Shown here in pieces: positions 8,883-15,835 of a DNA stretch of 64,000 nt. The position numbers and the translations under genes were made by a program. Source of the stretch: Rhodocaloribacter litoris (GTDB lineage Bacteria > Bacteroidota > Rhodothermia > Rhodothermales > ISCAR-4553); the NCBI RefSeq assembly GCF_011682235.2, contig NZ_CP076718.1, positions 555,758-619,757 of the forward strand, given 5' to 3'. The notes under the pieces are model-generated. The model did no database searches, was not told the DNA's origin, and saw only the letters and a list, made by a program, of their open reading frames with translations. Position 1 is the stretch's first letter; each line of letters opens with the position of its first letter.

Positions 8883-10052
8883 ATGAAACCGAAGGTATTT
8901 GTGAGCTCAGTAATGGAGGGGTTCGAGCCCTTCCGCAAAGCCGCGCGTACAGGCATTGAGGCTGCTGGAAGTGAGCCAATGATGGCTGAGGATTGGCCCT
9001 CGCTTGGGAATTCGCCGCGGACGGCATGTCTGGACCTCGTCGCCTCGTCCGACGCCCTCATCCTGATTATTGGCGAGCGCGGCGGGTGGACGGCTCCGTC
9101 TGGGTTGCTTGTTGTGGAGGAAGAGTGGCAGGAGGCGCAGCAGCGCAAGCTCCCCGTCCGCGTGTTCGTCCAAGAAGGCGTAACGCGGGATGCAGAGGCC
9201 GAGCGGCTGGTAGCCAAAGTGAGTGACTACGTGGCGGGCTACTTCCGCCGGACCTTTACGGACCCTGACTCGCTAGCCGCCGAAGTCCAGCAAGCCGTAA
9301 AATCTATCGAACCTTTACCCGCACATGCCATGACACCCGATGCCGATGCTCTGCGGTCTTTTGCAAGAGCGGTCGCCGATTCTCAAGCTGGTTGGGCTGC
9401 AGACGAGAAGACGCTCCGGTTTGTTCTGGCCCCAGAGCGGGCCGGTGAAGTGATTGACCCGCGACGGCTGGACGATCCAGCTTTCCACCATGCCGTAATG
9501 ACGGCAGCGCAACACCCGAACCATCGTCTCATCGACTACGGTCAGCCGGTAGTGCCGCGTGTTCAGGGGACGGCCCTTGTGCTGGAGCGAATGGCACCAC
9601 AGCAGAACTGGCGGGAAGCGCGGCCGGCGCGGATTGAGGTGCACGAACATGGTCTGATCCTGATTGACGCACCATTGGAGACAAAGTCTGACCTGAGCGG
9701 GACAGGGACAATTCCCTCGCATATCCTCAACGAGGATCGTCTGGAAGGAGTGCTCACGGCAGTGTTCCAGTTTGCCGGGACCATTTACGCGCAGGAAGAT
9801 CCGTACCTTCGTTTCGAGCGGCTGCAGGTGGATATTGCGCTGGCAGGCGTTCACGGTGCCGTATTGGAGCGTAATCCACAGCCGCGGTCTAGCTATACTA
9901 TCCCCGATGCATGGATGCAAGGGATGCACGGCCCGGCCGAACCACTCACGCCGCTCCCAGCCCCACGCGTTGTGAACCGACGCGACCTTGAGCACCCGGA
10001 TGACGAAGTCTCCCGCCTGATGGCCTATCTACGCCGGGCACTTGCTTCTTAA
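8883..10052 (+). CDS. DUF4062 (TIR-like) domain protein
   Basis: Residues 2-95 match the DUF4062 pattern: KVFVSS at the start, a conserved FR..A loop, a D-x-SDALILIIGERGG strand and a V..E..EA helix. DUF4062 is a flavodoxin/TIR-like fold found beside NACHT and other NTPases, where it may act as an effector or protein-interaction module. The remaining 290 residues are unassigned. No NADase glutamate can be assigned with confidence. It is the last gene of the cassette, 14 bases after the NACHT stop with an ATG at 8883. Pairing of NACHT and DUF4062 proteins supports a joint signalling role, but this is inference. Confidence 0.8.
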   Translation: MKPKVFVSSVMEGFEPFRKAARTGIEAAGSEPMMAEDWPSLGNSPRTACLDLVASSDALILIIGERGGWTAPSGLLVVEEEWQEAQQRKLPVRVFVQEGVTRDAEAERLVAKVSDYVAGYFRRTFTDPDSLAAEVQQAVKSIEPLPAHAMTPDADALRSFARAVADSQAGWAADEKTLRFVLAPERAGEVIDPRRLDDPAFHHAVMTAAQHPNHRLIDYGQPVVPRVQGTALVLERMAPQQNWREARPARIEVHEHGLILIDAPLETKSDLSGTGTIPSHILNEDRLEGVLTAVFQFAGTIYAQEDPYLRFERLQVDIALAGVHGAVLERNPQPRSSYTIPDAWMQGMHGPAEPLTPLPAPRVVNRRDLEHPDDEVSRLMAYLRRALAS

Positions 10053-10090
10053 AAGCGTGCCGCGAATGCGATGAACCCAACCCCAGGGCC

Positions 10091-10225
10091 ATGAACGATA
10101 CCCTTCCCGACATCCCACCCCCAGGCGCGTTGCTCGACGACCTGCGACGGTTGATCGACAAGACGCGCGCAGCAGTGGTCAGCACGCTCACCGCCGTGCT
10201 GACCATGCTCTACGGGCGCATCGGT
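10091..10225 (+). pseudogene. Truncated DUF1016 (YhcG-like) N-terminal fragment
   Basis: From an ATG at 10091 the frame gives about 45 residues resembling the start of DUF1016 proteins (LLDDLRRLID, then LTMLYGRIG; the family normally reads LLYWxIG). DUF1016 proteins are PD-(D/E)XK-containing nucleases common in accessory DNA and normally run to about 350 residues. Similarity stops where the ~160-bp repeat begins at 10223. The open frame continues to 10324 but only as translated repeat. I read this as a gene cut off by the event that placed the repeat. Confidence 0.6.
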
Positions 10226-10387
10226 TGGCCGAGCGGCACGCGGGCCGCACCGTGCGAGAGGATGAGGGGTCATGTCACAGGGCAGACCGGGTGCCGCGAG
10301 ACGATCAGGTCCTGGGCCGCGTGATGCGGCCACACCTCCTGCGATAGGCCGGCGTGCCCGCCGCCGACAGGCGTGCCAGGGCCGCCG
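10223..10387. repeat. Right copy of ~160-bp direct repeat flanking the defence cassette
   Basis: Same orientation as 620-777; the first 27 bases are identical, and the closing block 10341-10387 matches 731-777. It begins exactly where the DUF1016 remnant ends. Downstream (10388-10620) I see no gene, only a palindromic inverted repeat AGCGCGCT (10528-10535 and 10545-10552). Confidence 0.75.
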
Positions 10388-10622
10388 TGCCGGAGGGAAG
10401 GCCGGGCAGTGTGCGTGTGCGTAGATGCTTCAGGCAGCGACGGCCGAAGGCCTGCGGCCCCGGACGCGGGGCCAGGAAAAAAAGAAGGCCCGCCGGCAAA
10501 CCCTTGCAAGGAAAACCGACAGGCCAGAGCGCGCTCCCGTTAAAAGCGCGCTGTATCAGTAAGGTAGACTCGAGCGTGGCGATTTGTCAATCAGCAGCCA
10601 CGAATGAAGGCGAAATGCACAG

Positions 10623-10644
10623 TTTGTAGAACATTTGTAGAACG
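10623..10644. repeat. Tandem 11-mer, possible integrase arm sites near tRNA-Asn
   Basis: TTTGTAGAACA occurs twice in tandem (second copy ends in G). The unit length, head-to-tail arrangement and position just outside a tRNA terminator match the TTTCGACAACA tandem inside the tRNA-Leu element (13364-13389 and 21856-21881). I infer arm-type sites of a related integrase. No integrase for this end is inside the window. Confidence 0.45.
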
Positions 10645-10652
10645 CCCCCAAA

Positions 10653-10691
10653 AGCCAAGGCGCTAACCCCGTAAGGATCAGCGCCTTGGCT
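10653..10691 (-). terminator. Rho-independent terminator of tRNA-Asn
   Basis: A perfect 12-bp stem (AGCCAAGGCGCT 10653-10664 and its complement 10680-10691) lies ten bases past the tRNA 3' end, followed on the minus strand by a short T run. It terminates transcription of the tRNA. Confidence 0.75.
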
Positions 10692-10700
10692 CAAAAGGTT

Positions 10701-10775
10701 TGGCTCCCCGGGCAGGACTCGAACCTGCAACCCTGCGGTTAACAGCCGCATGCTCTACCATTGAGCTACCGAGGA
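10701..10775 (-). tRNA. tRNA-Asn (anticodon GTT)
   Basis: The minus strand folds as a cloverleaf: acceptor stem TCCTCGG/CCGGGGA, discriminator G, D-arm with GGTAGAGCA, anticodon loop CTGTTAA giving GTT, and a canonical T-arm with GGTTCGAGTCC. The 3' CCA is genome-encoded. It sits at the border between the accessory region to its left and chromosomal genes to its right, and tRNA 3' ends are common integration targets. Confidence 0.95.
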
Positions 10776-10895
10776 GTGAAGCCCTGCCCCTTCCGGGCAA
10801 AGCGGACGCAAAGATAATCACGTTCGCCCCCGCCAGACAAGGGTCTTGACAGCCTTTTCAACTTTCGGCCCGGGGCCGATGTTTCGCTGCGGCTC

Positions 10896-12860
10896 TCACC
10901 GCTCCCACACGTTGTTCGACCGGTCCACGTCCGGCAGATAGCGCTCCGGGTCGATCTCCACCCGGGCGACCGTGCCGGGGTCGAACCGGAGCGTGGTGAC
11001 GGTCTCCCCGCGCAGCCAGACGTCCACCGGGACGGTCGCTTCCGCCACGGCCCCGTCGGCATAGGTGACCCGCACCGGCGCCGGCATCGGGACGAGCCCC
11101 TGATCCCGCACGGTCACCCGGACGCCCCCGCCAGTCTCTTCGACGGCCTCCACGGCCTGGTCGAGGGTCCAGGTGGTGTAAAACATGGACGTCCAGAACC
11201 AGTCGAGGTCCTGTCCCAGCACGTCCTCGAACGTGTTGAACAGGTCGTAGGGCTGCGGGTGTTTGTACGCCCAGCGCCGGGCATATTCGCGATAGGCTTC
11301 CAGGAAACGTTCCTGCCCGACGAGCCCGCGCAGGGCGTGCAGGGTCACGGCCGGCTTGCTGTAGGAGGCGATCACGCGGGCCGGGGACCCGACGGGGTAT
11401 TCGTCGGCATGCCGCATCGACTCCACCTCGCGCCCGCTGCCGGCGATGAAGTAATAGCTCTGCCGTCCGGGATCCCAGGCGTCGATGTTCCAGAAGGCGG
11501 CCACCCCCTCGTTGGTGTTGAACGATGTCAGCCCTTCGTCCATCCAGGTGTACTGCTTCTCGTCCTGCCCGACGATCATGGGAAACCACATGTGGCTGAT
11601 CTCATGGTAGGTCACGCTGAAGAGCGTCTCGTCGGTGCGGTTGCCGCCGATGAGGGTAATCATGGGAAACTCCATCCCCCCGCCGATGAGCCCCTCGACG
11701 GTGGTCATGTGGGGATAGGGGTACGGCATGATCATCTCCGAGAGGTGCTCGATGGAGAAGCGGGCGAACTCGGCGGAGCGCTCCCACGACGGCGTGCCGG
11801 GACGATAGAAGGCGTGGATCTGCGCAACGTCCGCCCGGCCATCCCCGTCGCGGTCACCAACGCGGGCGGTGGCGGCGTCCCACACGTACCGGTCCGACGC
11901 GCCAAAGGCGAAGTCGCGGACGTCCTCAGCGCGGAAGTGCCAGGTGAGCATCCCCGTTGGGCTGGTGGCCGTCGACCGGCCCGCCACACGGTCGCCCTCC
12001 TCCACGACATGGATGACGGCGCCGTTCTCGTGGGTGTCGTCGAGCATCGAGAGGCGGGCCCGGGTCTGCTCGGAGAGCACGTCCTCCGGGTTCTGCAAGA
12101 CGCCCGTCGCGCCGACAAGCCAGCCCTCGGGCACGGTGAGGCGGACGTCGTAGGTGCCGTAGCCCATGTAGAACTCGCCGTTGCCCATGTACGGATCCGC
12201 CTTCCACCCGTTGACGTCGTCGTAGACGGCGAACTGCGGGTACCAGTAGGCCAGGAAAAAAACCTCGCCGTCCTGCCCCATGCGCGGGGCGCCGGCTTCG
12301 GGCACCTCGAAGCTCCAGGCGAAGGCGAACGAGGCCGACGTGCCCGGCAGGATGGGCTCCGGCAGCGTCACGTACATCACGGTGCCGTCGACGACGTAAC
12401 CCGGACGGCGCTCGCGCCCGGGCCGGCGCTCGATCAGCGGCCTGTCCTCATAGGCGACCGAGGCCAGGTGCATCCCACCGGTCACCTGAACAGGCCGGTT
12501 GCGAATGGCCCCCTCCCGGTGAAGGTTCTGCCGGAGATGCACGGCCACGTTCCACAGCGTGTCGGGCGACTGGTTGTGATACACCACCGTCGCCTCCCCG
12601 CGCAACTGCTTCGAATCCGGCGAGAGCGTCGCCCGGATGGTGTAATCGGCCCGGTTCGTCCAGTAGGCCGGGCCGGGCTGCCCCGTCTCGGTGCGCGTCC
12701 CCTTTTCGAGGGCCTGCTCGAACTGCGGCGTGGAGAAGACGGGATACGGCACGGGGCGCGGTGCCTGTGCCCTCGCCGGCCCGAGCACCGGCAGCGACAC
12801 CAGCACGACAACGACCACCCTCCTCATCCGGCGTGTCCAGCGTGCGATCGGTTCCATCAT
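10896..12860 (-). CDS. Secreted M1-family zinc aminopeptidase
   Basis: The 654-residue protein has a Sec signal peptide (about 1-31, ending ARA/Q). It has a GGMEFP exopeptidase loop and the zinc site HEISH (H419, E420, H423) with the third ligand E442 exactly 19 residues after H423. These are diagnostic of gluzincin family M1, so it likely removes N-terminal residues from peptides in the periplasm or outside the cell. A YxxP proline-rich C-terminal region resembles the beta-sandwich seen in Bacteroidota M1 enzymes. It is monocistronic between tRNA-Asn and a 360-base gap. It belongs to the chromosomal backbone rather than the flanking islands. Confidence 0.92.
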   Translation of the reverse strand: MMEPIARWTRRMRRVVVVVLVSLPVLGPARAQAPRPVPYPVFSTPQFEQALEKGTRTETGQPGPAYWTNRADYTIRATLSPDSKQLRGEATVVYHNQSPDTLWNVAVHLRQNLHREGAIRNRPVQVTGGMHLASVAYEDRPLIERRPGRERRPGYVVDGTVMYVTLPEPILPGTSASFAFAWSFEVPEAGAPRMGQDGEVFFLAYWYPQFAVYDDVNGWKADPYMGNGEFYMGYGTYDVRLTVPEGWLVGATGVLQNPEDVLSEQTRARLSMLDDTHENGAVIHVVEEGDRVAGRSTATSPTGMLTWHFRAEDVRDFAFGASDRYVWDAATARVGDRDGDGRADVAQIHAFYRPGTPSWERSAEFARFSIEHLSEMIMPYPYPHMTTVEGLIGGGMEFPMITLIGGNRTDETLFSVTYHEISHMWFPMIVGQDEKQYTWMDEGLTSFNTNEGVAAFWNIDAWDPGRQSYYFIAGSGREVESMRHADEYPVGSPARVIASYSKPAVTLHALRGLVGQERFLEAYREYARRWAYKHPQPYDLFNTFEDVLGQDLDWFWTSMFYTTWTLDQAVEAVEETGGGVRVTVRDQGLVPMPAPVRVTYADGAVAEATVPVDVWLRGETVTTLRFDPGTVARVEIDPERYLPDVDRSNNVWER

Positions 12861-13219
12861 GGCAAAGTCCCTCCATGTTCGGTCTTACGCCGTGCTCGAT
12901 TATAAGCGTCCCTGCCCCCCCGGGCAGAGCGGGCTCTGCGAAGTCGCCATGAAAACCGGGGCGCGCCCCTCTCCCTCTGCGACGCGTCATCGCCCCCTTC
13001 CTGCTTTCCCCGGAAACGGCAGCATGAAGAACGCGTCAACGCACCGCCACAGGGTTGACGAACAGGAAGCCGCCTGCGTAGATTGGGGTCCTCTGACACG
13101 GCACCGGGGCACCGAAACCGTATCGCGGCACCGGCGTTTGTTAACCCGGCGTCCCGCTGTCAGGGTGCGGAAGAGACCGCAGACGGTCCGGCGATGAAGC
13201 ATCGCCTGCTATGCCCTCT
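12861..13219. other. Intergenic region between M1 peptidase and tRNA-Leu
   Basis: I see no gene; open frames here are shadows of the peptidase start region. It must hold the divergent promoters of the peptidase (leftward) and tRNA-Leu (rightward), but no clear -35/-10 pair can be assigned. Confidence 0.4.
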
Positions 13220-13304
13220 GCCCAGGTGGCGGAAGTGGTAGACGCGCTAGATTCAGGATCTAGTGGCCATTGCGGCCGTGGAGGTTCGAGTCCTCTCCTG
13301 GGCA
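13220..13304 (+). tRNA. tRNA-Leu (anticodon CAG)
   Basis: An 85-base cloverleaf with a long variable arm, acceptor stem GCCCAGG/CCTGGGC, discriminator A, anticodon stem CTAGA/TCTAG with loop TTCAGGA giving CAG, and T-loop GTTCGAGTC. CCA is not encoded. Its last bases form the attachment core of the integrative element to its right; the tRNA stays intact after insertion. Confidence 0.95.
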
Positions 13305-13305
13305 C
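13293..13305. repeat. attL core (13-bp direct repeat in tRNA-Leu 3' end)
   Basis: CTCTCCTGGGCAC, identical to 21994-22006. It covers the T-arm and acceptor 3' strand of tRNA-Leu. Confidence 0.85.
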
Positions 13306-13320
13306 ATACACTTCCCTCGG

Positions 13321-13363
13321 AAGCCGTTGAGTCTCAATGACTTAGCGGCTTCTCTTTTTTCCC
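13321..13363 (+). terminator. tRNA-Leu terminator supplied by the element
   Basis: The hairpin at 13321-13351 (AAGCCG/CGGCTT outer arms) is followed by a T-rich run. It closely resembles the hairpin at 22022-22052 beyond attR, so the element brings a substitute terminator when it separates the tRNA from its own. Confidence 0.75.
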
Positions 13364-13389
13364 TTTCGACAACATTTCGACAACATTTT
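13364..13389. repeat. Left arm-type repeat of the element
   Basis: Two tandem TTTCGACAACA units plus TTTT; the 26 bases are identical to 21856-21881 in the same orientation. Probable integrase arm-binding sites. Confidence 0.6.
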
Positions 13390-13400
13390 GCCCCGAAACG

Positions 13401-13439
13401 TAAAAGCCCCGGCAACCTGATGGCAGGCTGCCAGGGCTT
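13401..13439 (-). terminator. Terminator of the element's leftward operon
   Basis: An imperfect stem (AAGCCC at 13404-13409, GGGCTT at 13434-13439) followed on the minus strand by TTTTA. It lies downstream of the last leftward gene and would stop transcription before it reaches the tRNA. Confidence 0.6.
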
Positions 13440-13592
13440 CCGGCTCACGTCCCAGAAGGGCGTGTGCGGCATGATACGCGATCATCTCCTCCGCGATCCC
13501 GGCACCACCCCCCACCCCCCCTTGATTTGCACGCGTGTGCGTACTGCCCCCGCGCCGGTCCCCCCGGCCAGGTCGCAGAGATTTTACCCCCC

Positions 13593-14003
13593 CTACCGGT
13601 ACACCAGCCGGCGCAGGTCCACGGCTCCCAATGTTTGCGTGCAAACACTCACCGCCGGGTCGTCCGCCACCGGCGTCGCCCGCAGCAGCTCGATGGCCTC
13701 CCCGGCAAGGCGCACCTCGGACGCCCCGCCGCCGATGCGGCTTGTGTCCATCGTGGTTACACCGCCGCGCCAGTGCTTAAAGGTGCGCTCGGTGCTGATA
13801 CTTGAAACGTTGCAAGTATCGGCTCTCATTTTTGCTACGAAGGGGTGACTCACCCTGCACCGCCGGGCAATCTCCCGGTCACTCCACCGGCGCCACTCCT
13901 CGTCCTGGAGCAACGTCATGACGGCGCGGCGCTTGTCGGCGCCCGTGCGGCGCAGGCCGTGCTCGGCGTTGGCGCCGACGCTGTGGAGGATGGCGTCACG
14001 CCG
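13593..14003 (-). pseudogene. N-terminally truncated ParB-like phage/plasmid protein
   Basis: The minus-strand frame gives 136 residues beginning RRDAILHSVGANAEHGLRRT and including WSDREIARRCRVSHPFV. I recognise this as the C-terminal half of ParB-N-domain proteins of phages and plasmids: a conserved GANAxHGLRRTxADKRRAV block followed by a helix-turn-helix. The N-terminal ParB nuclease-like domain is absent, and no start codon exists in frame before the block; the first ATG is at 13919, within it. The upstream open frame is shadow-like. It looks like a remnant left by replacement of the gene's 5' half, unless an unusual start is used. Confidence 0.5.
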
Positions 14004-14100
14004 GGACGGGTCCTTTGCTGTAGAGCCCGTGCACGCAGGCCATGAGGATTTTTGCACAGTTTGCGTCTGGACAAGAGGATTTTTGCCGCTCCCGGCCGCC

Positions 14101-14460
14101 TCAAACCTCGACGACACGCCGCACGGTGGCCCTCGCCGGCAGGATGCTCCGCAGGCCGTCGCCCCGCGTCCCGGCCGGGACGTCGTAGCGCCACCGCGGC
14201 GGGTCCGGCCACCGGCACAGCCCGCCGCCGGGCCGGTGCGGCCAGTCGTAGGCCGCACAGCGGCACACGGGCACCGTGCGGCACGCGTAGCGGGTAAACA
14301 GCCTCTGATTGCCGCGTGTGTGGCCCGCGTGCGGCGCACATAGCTGCTCCGGGTGGCCCCACATGGCCCAGGCCCGGCACCGCTCCCCGGCCCGCGGGTG
14401 GCCCTCCGGGTACACGTGGCGGCAACGTCGCAGGTTTTGTGCTCGTCGTGAGTAGGCCAT
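14101..14460 (-). CDS. Cysteine-rich small phage-type protein
   Basis: A 119-residue protein with a pattern of Cys and His residues (RRCRHVYPEGHPRAGERCRAW, split across the first 30 residues; later CRTVPVCRCAAYDWPHRPGG and LCRWPD). The spacing suggests one or two zinc fingers. Similar short proteins with a YxWPHRPGGGxCxWP signature occur in prophage-like elements of other bacteria, but no function is known to me. It lies in the leftward series of the element, 25 bases after the preceding gene. Confidence 0.6.
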   Translation of the reverse strand: MAYSRRAQNLRRCRHVYPEGHPRAGERCRAWAMWGHPEQLCAPHAGHTRGNQRLFTRYACRTVPVCRCAAYDWPHRPGGGLCRWPDPPRWRYDVPAGTRGDGLRSILPARATVRRVVEV

Positions 14461-14485
14461 ACGCCGAGTGTGTTTTCCGGGTTAA

Positions 14486-14701
14486 TCAGCCCCATCCGGG
14501 CGGCGTCTCCAGCGCTCGCAGGAAGGCGTCCCAGAAGGCCGCCTCCTCCCAGGTCACCAGCTCCTCGACCAGCCGGTCCGTGGCCCGCTCGCCGGCCTCG
14601 ATCCACGCCTCCCAGTCCCATCCGTCAGGGTCGAGCCGGGCCACCAGCGCACGGGGCACCTGGTCGGTGAGCTTCAGGTCAGGGTCTTCCATCGCTTTCA
14701 T
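14486..14701 (-). CDS. Small acidic hypothetical protein
   Basis: A 71-residue acidic protein rich in Trp and Glu (WDWEAW, EELVTWEEAAFW). Its composition is protein-like and unlike the shadow frames around it. I recognise no domain. It lies between the resolvase region and the Cys-rich gene in the same direction. Confidence 0.5.
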   Translation of the reverse strand: MKAMEDPDLKLTDQVPRALVARLDPDGWDWEAWIEAGERATDRLVEELVTWEEAAFWDAFLRALETPPGWG

Positions 14702-14792
14702 ATTTCGCCTCTACCGAGTTCTCGTTTCACGGGGGTACTCTCCCCCGGATCGCAGGAGATCGCGCTATCTGGACGCGTAACGCGTCCCTGAG

Positions 14793-14896
14793 CGTCACGG
14801 GCCGAACCACGACTCAAAGTCCTCCAGCCGTAGCACGACCAGGTCCCCCGTCATGGTTGCGCCCCCGCTCGTGCAGGATGGCCACCGGCACAGCCC
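14793..14896 (-). pseudogene. Duplicated 3' end of the resolvase-like gene
   Basis: This stretch repeats, with mismatches and indels, the last ~100 bases of the gene at 14921-15223, including the stop and the codons for WFGP. There is no 5' part. It is a leftover of a second, diverged copy, which suggests an earlier allele was displaced here. Just left of it is the palindrome GGACGCGT/ACGCGTCC at 14771-14787. Confidence 0.65.
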
Positions 14897-14904
14897 GCCG
14901 CCGG

Positions 14905-14920
14905 TGTTTGCGCGCAAACA
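14905..14920. promoter_or_regulatory. Perfect 16-bp palindrome, possible operator
   Basis: TGTTTGCGCGCAAACA is a perfect palindrome in the gap after the resolvase gene. A one-base variant, TGTTTGCGTGCAAACA, occurs at 13632-13647. Two such sites in one element suggest a regulator-binding site; which protein binds is unknown. Confidence 0.35.
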
Positions 14921-15223
14921 TCAGGGGCCGAACCACGACTCGAAGTCGGCCAGCCGCAGCACCACCAGGTCCCGGTCATGGTCGCGCCCTTTCTGGTGGA
15001 GGATGGCGACGGGTAGTTGATCCTCCCGTGCGGCGGCCTCGGCCTGGCACACGGCGTCCTCGATCCAGGCGGGCAGCCGGGTGCGGTGCTTGATCTCGAT
15101 GGCGAGCCAGCGGTGATCTACGTCGGGCGCGTCGCCACGGCTCCGGCCCGTCACGGGTACGCGGCGGCCATTCAGGCGAGCGGCCACGGCGCGTTCGGTG
15201 CGTTTCCACGATTTTTCAGGCAT
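14921..15223 (-). CDS. PD-(D/E)XK resolvase/nuclease-like protein
   Basis: A 100-residue protein with the layout of small Holliday-junction-resolvase-like nucleases: a basic N-terminus (KSWKRTERAVAARLNGRR), then D-APDVDHRWLAIEIKHR, where D..ExK is the metal site. The start at 15223 follows GGAGGA with good spacing; the frame could also begin further upstream at 15274. Such proteins cut branched DNA in phage and plasmid replication. It is in the leftward operon. Confidence 0.7.
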   Translation of the reverse strand: MPEKSWKRTERAVAARLNGRRVPVTGRSRGDAPDVDHRWLAIEIKHRTRLPAWIEDAVCQAEAAAREDQLPVAILHQKGRDHDRDLVVLRLADFESWFGP

Positions 15224-15290
15224 CCGCTTCCTCCGGTTAACAAACGGGCCTCGCAGGCGATGAACGCCTCTCACAAGTCCGCCTTATCGG

Positions 15291-15824
15291 CTAAGAATCG
15301 GCTTCCTCGGTTAACAAATAGCGCCGGCTCAGGGCCTCCATCGTCTCCCGGCCGAAGGCGCGGTAAAGCTCCCTCACCAGGTCGAAGGCCACGTCCAGAC
15401 TCGGGCCCCGGTCGGCGCTCCGCAGGACCTCCGCGATGCTGTGGTAAAACTCGACGGGCTCCTCGACACGCCCCCAGCCCTCCAGGTCGAAGGGTGCACG
15501 CGGCAGGTAGACCGATGCGTACCAGAACCAGGCGCACAGGAAGCCTTCTTCCAGGTCGCCGCCGAAGGCGTCGTCGAAGTAGGAGAGCGGCTCGATGCAG
15601 GCTCGCCACCGCTCCGGGTCCGCACCCTCGGGCACGGCGTCGAGCATGGCATCGAGGATGTCCTGGAGCAGGAGCCGGTCACGCAGCAGGTCCCGGTGTC
15701 GTCGCAGCGCCTCGACCACGTCGTCGGGCAGCGGCTCGCGATACTCGACCACCAGCCGGTGCCGCTCTCGTCGTAGCCGGCAGCCCAGGTCACGGGCGCG
15801 GCGGATGGCGTCGGTCAGGGTCAT
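15291..15824 (-). CDS. Hypothetical protein with TubC-docking-like N-terminus
   Basis: A 177-residue protein. The first ~55 residues (RLRRERHRLVVEYREPLPDD, then LRRHRDLLRDRLLL) resemble the short alpha-beta TubC N-terminal-like segment seen at the start of many phage/plasmid proteins next to primases. The rest is acidic and aromatic with no known motif. It starts 12 bases after the primase stop and is probably co-translated with it. Function unknown. Confidence 0.6.
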   Translation of the reverse strand: MTLTDAIRRARDLGCRLRRERHRLVVEYREPLPDDVVEALRRHRDLLRDRLLLQDILDAMLDAVPEGADPERWRACIEPLSYFDDAFGGDLEEGFLCAWFWYASVYLPRAPFDLEGWGRVEEPVEFYHSIAEVLRSADRGPSLDVAFDLVRELYRAFGRETMEALSRRYLLTEEADS

Positions 15825-15835
15825 GTCACACTCTC

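Noticed and set aside
10091-10324. The 77-codon frame as a complete gene
   Set aside because: After residue 45 it is translated repeat sequence, so it is a truncated DUF1016 gene.
13593-14621. A 342-codon leftward frame as one protein
   Set aside because: Only the last 136 residues look like a known family; the rest is antisense or out of frame with two small genes in the same interval.
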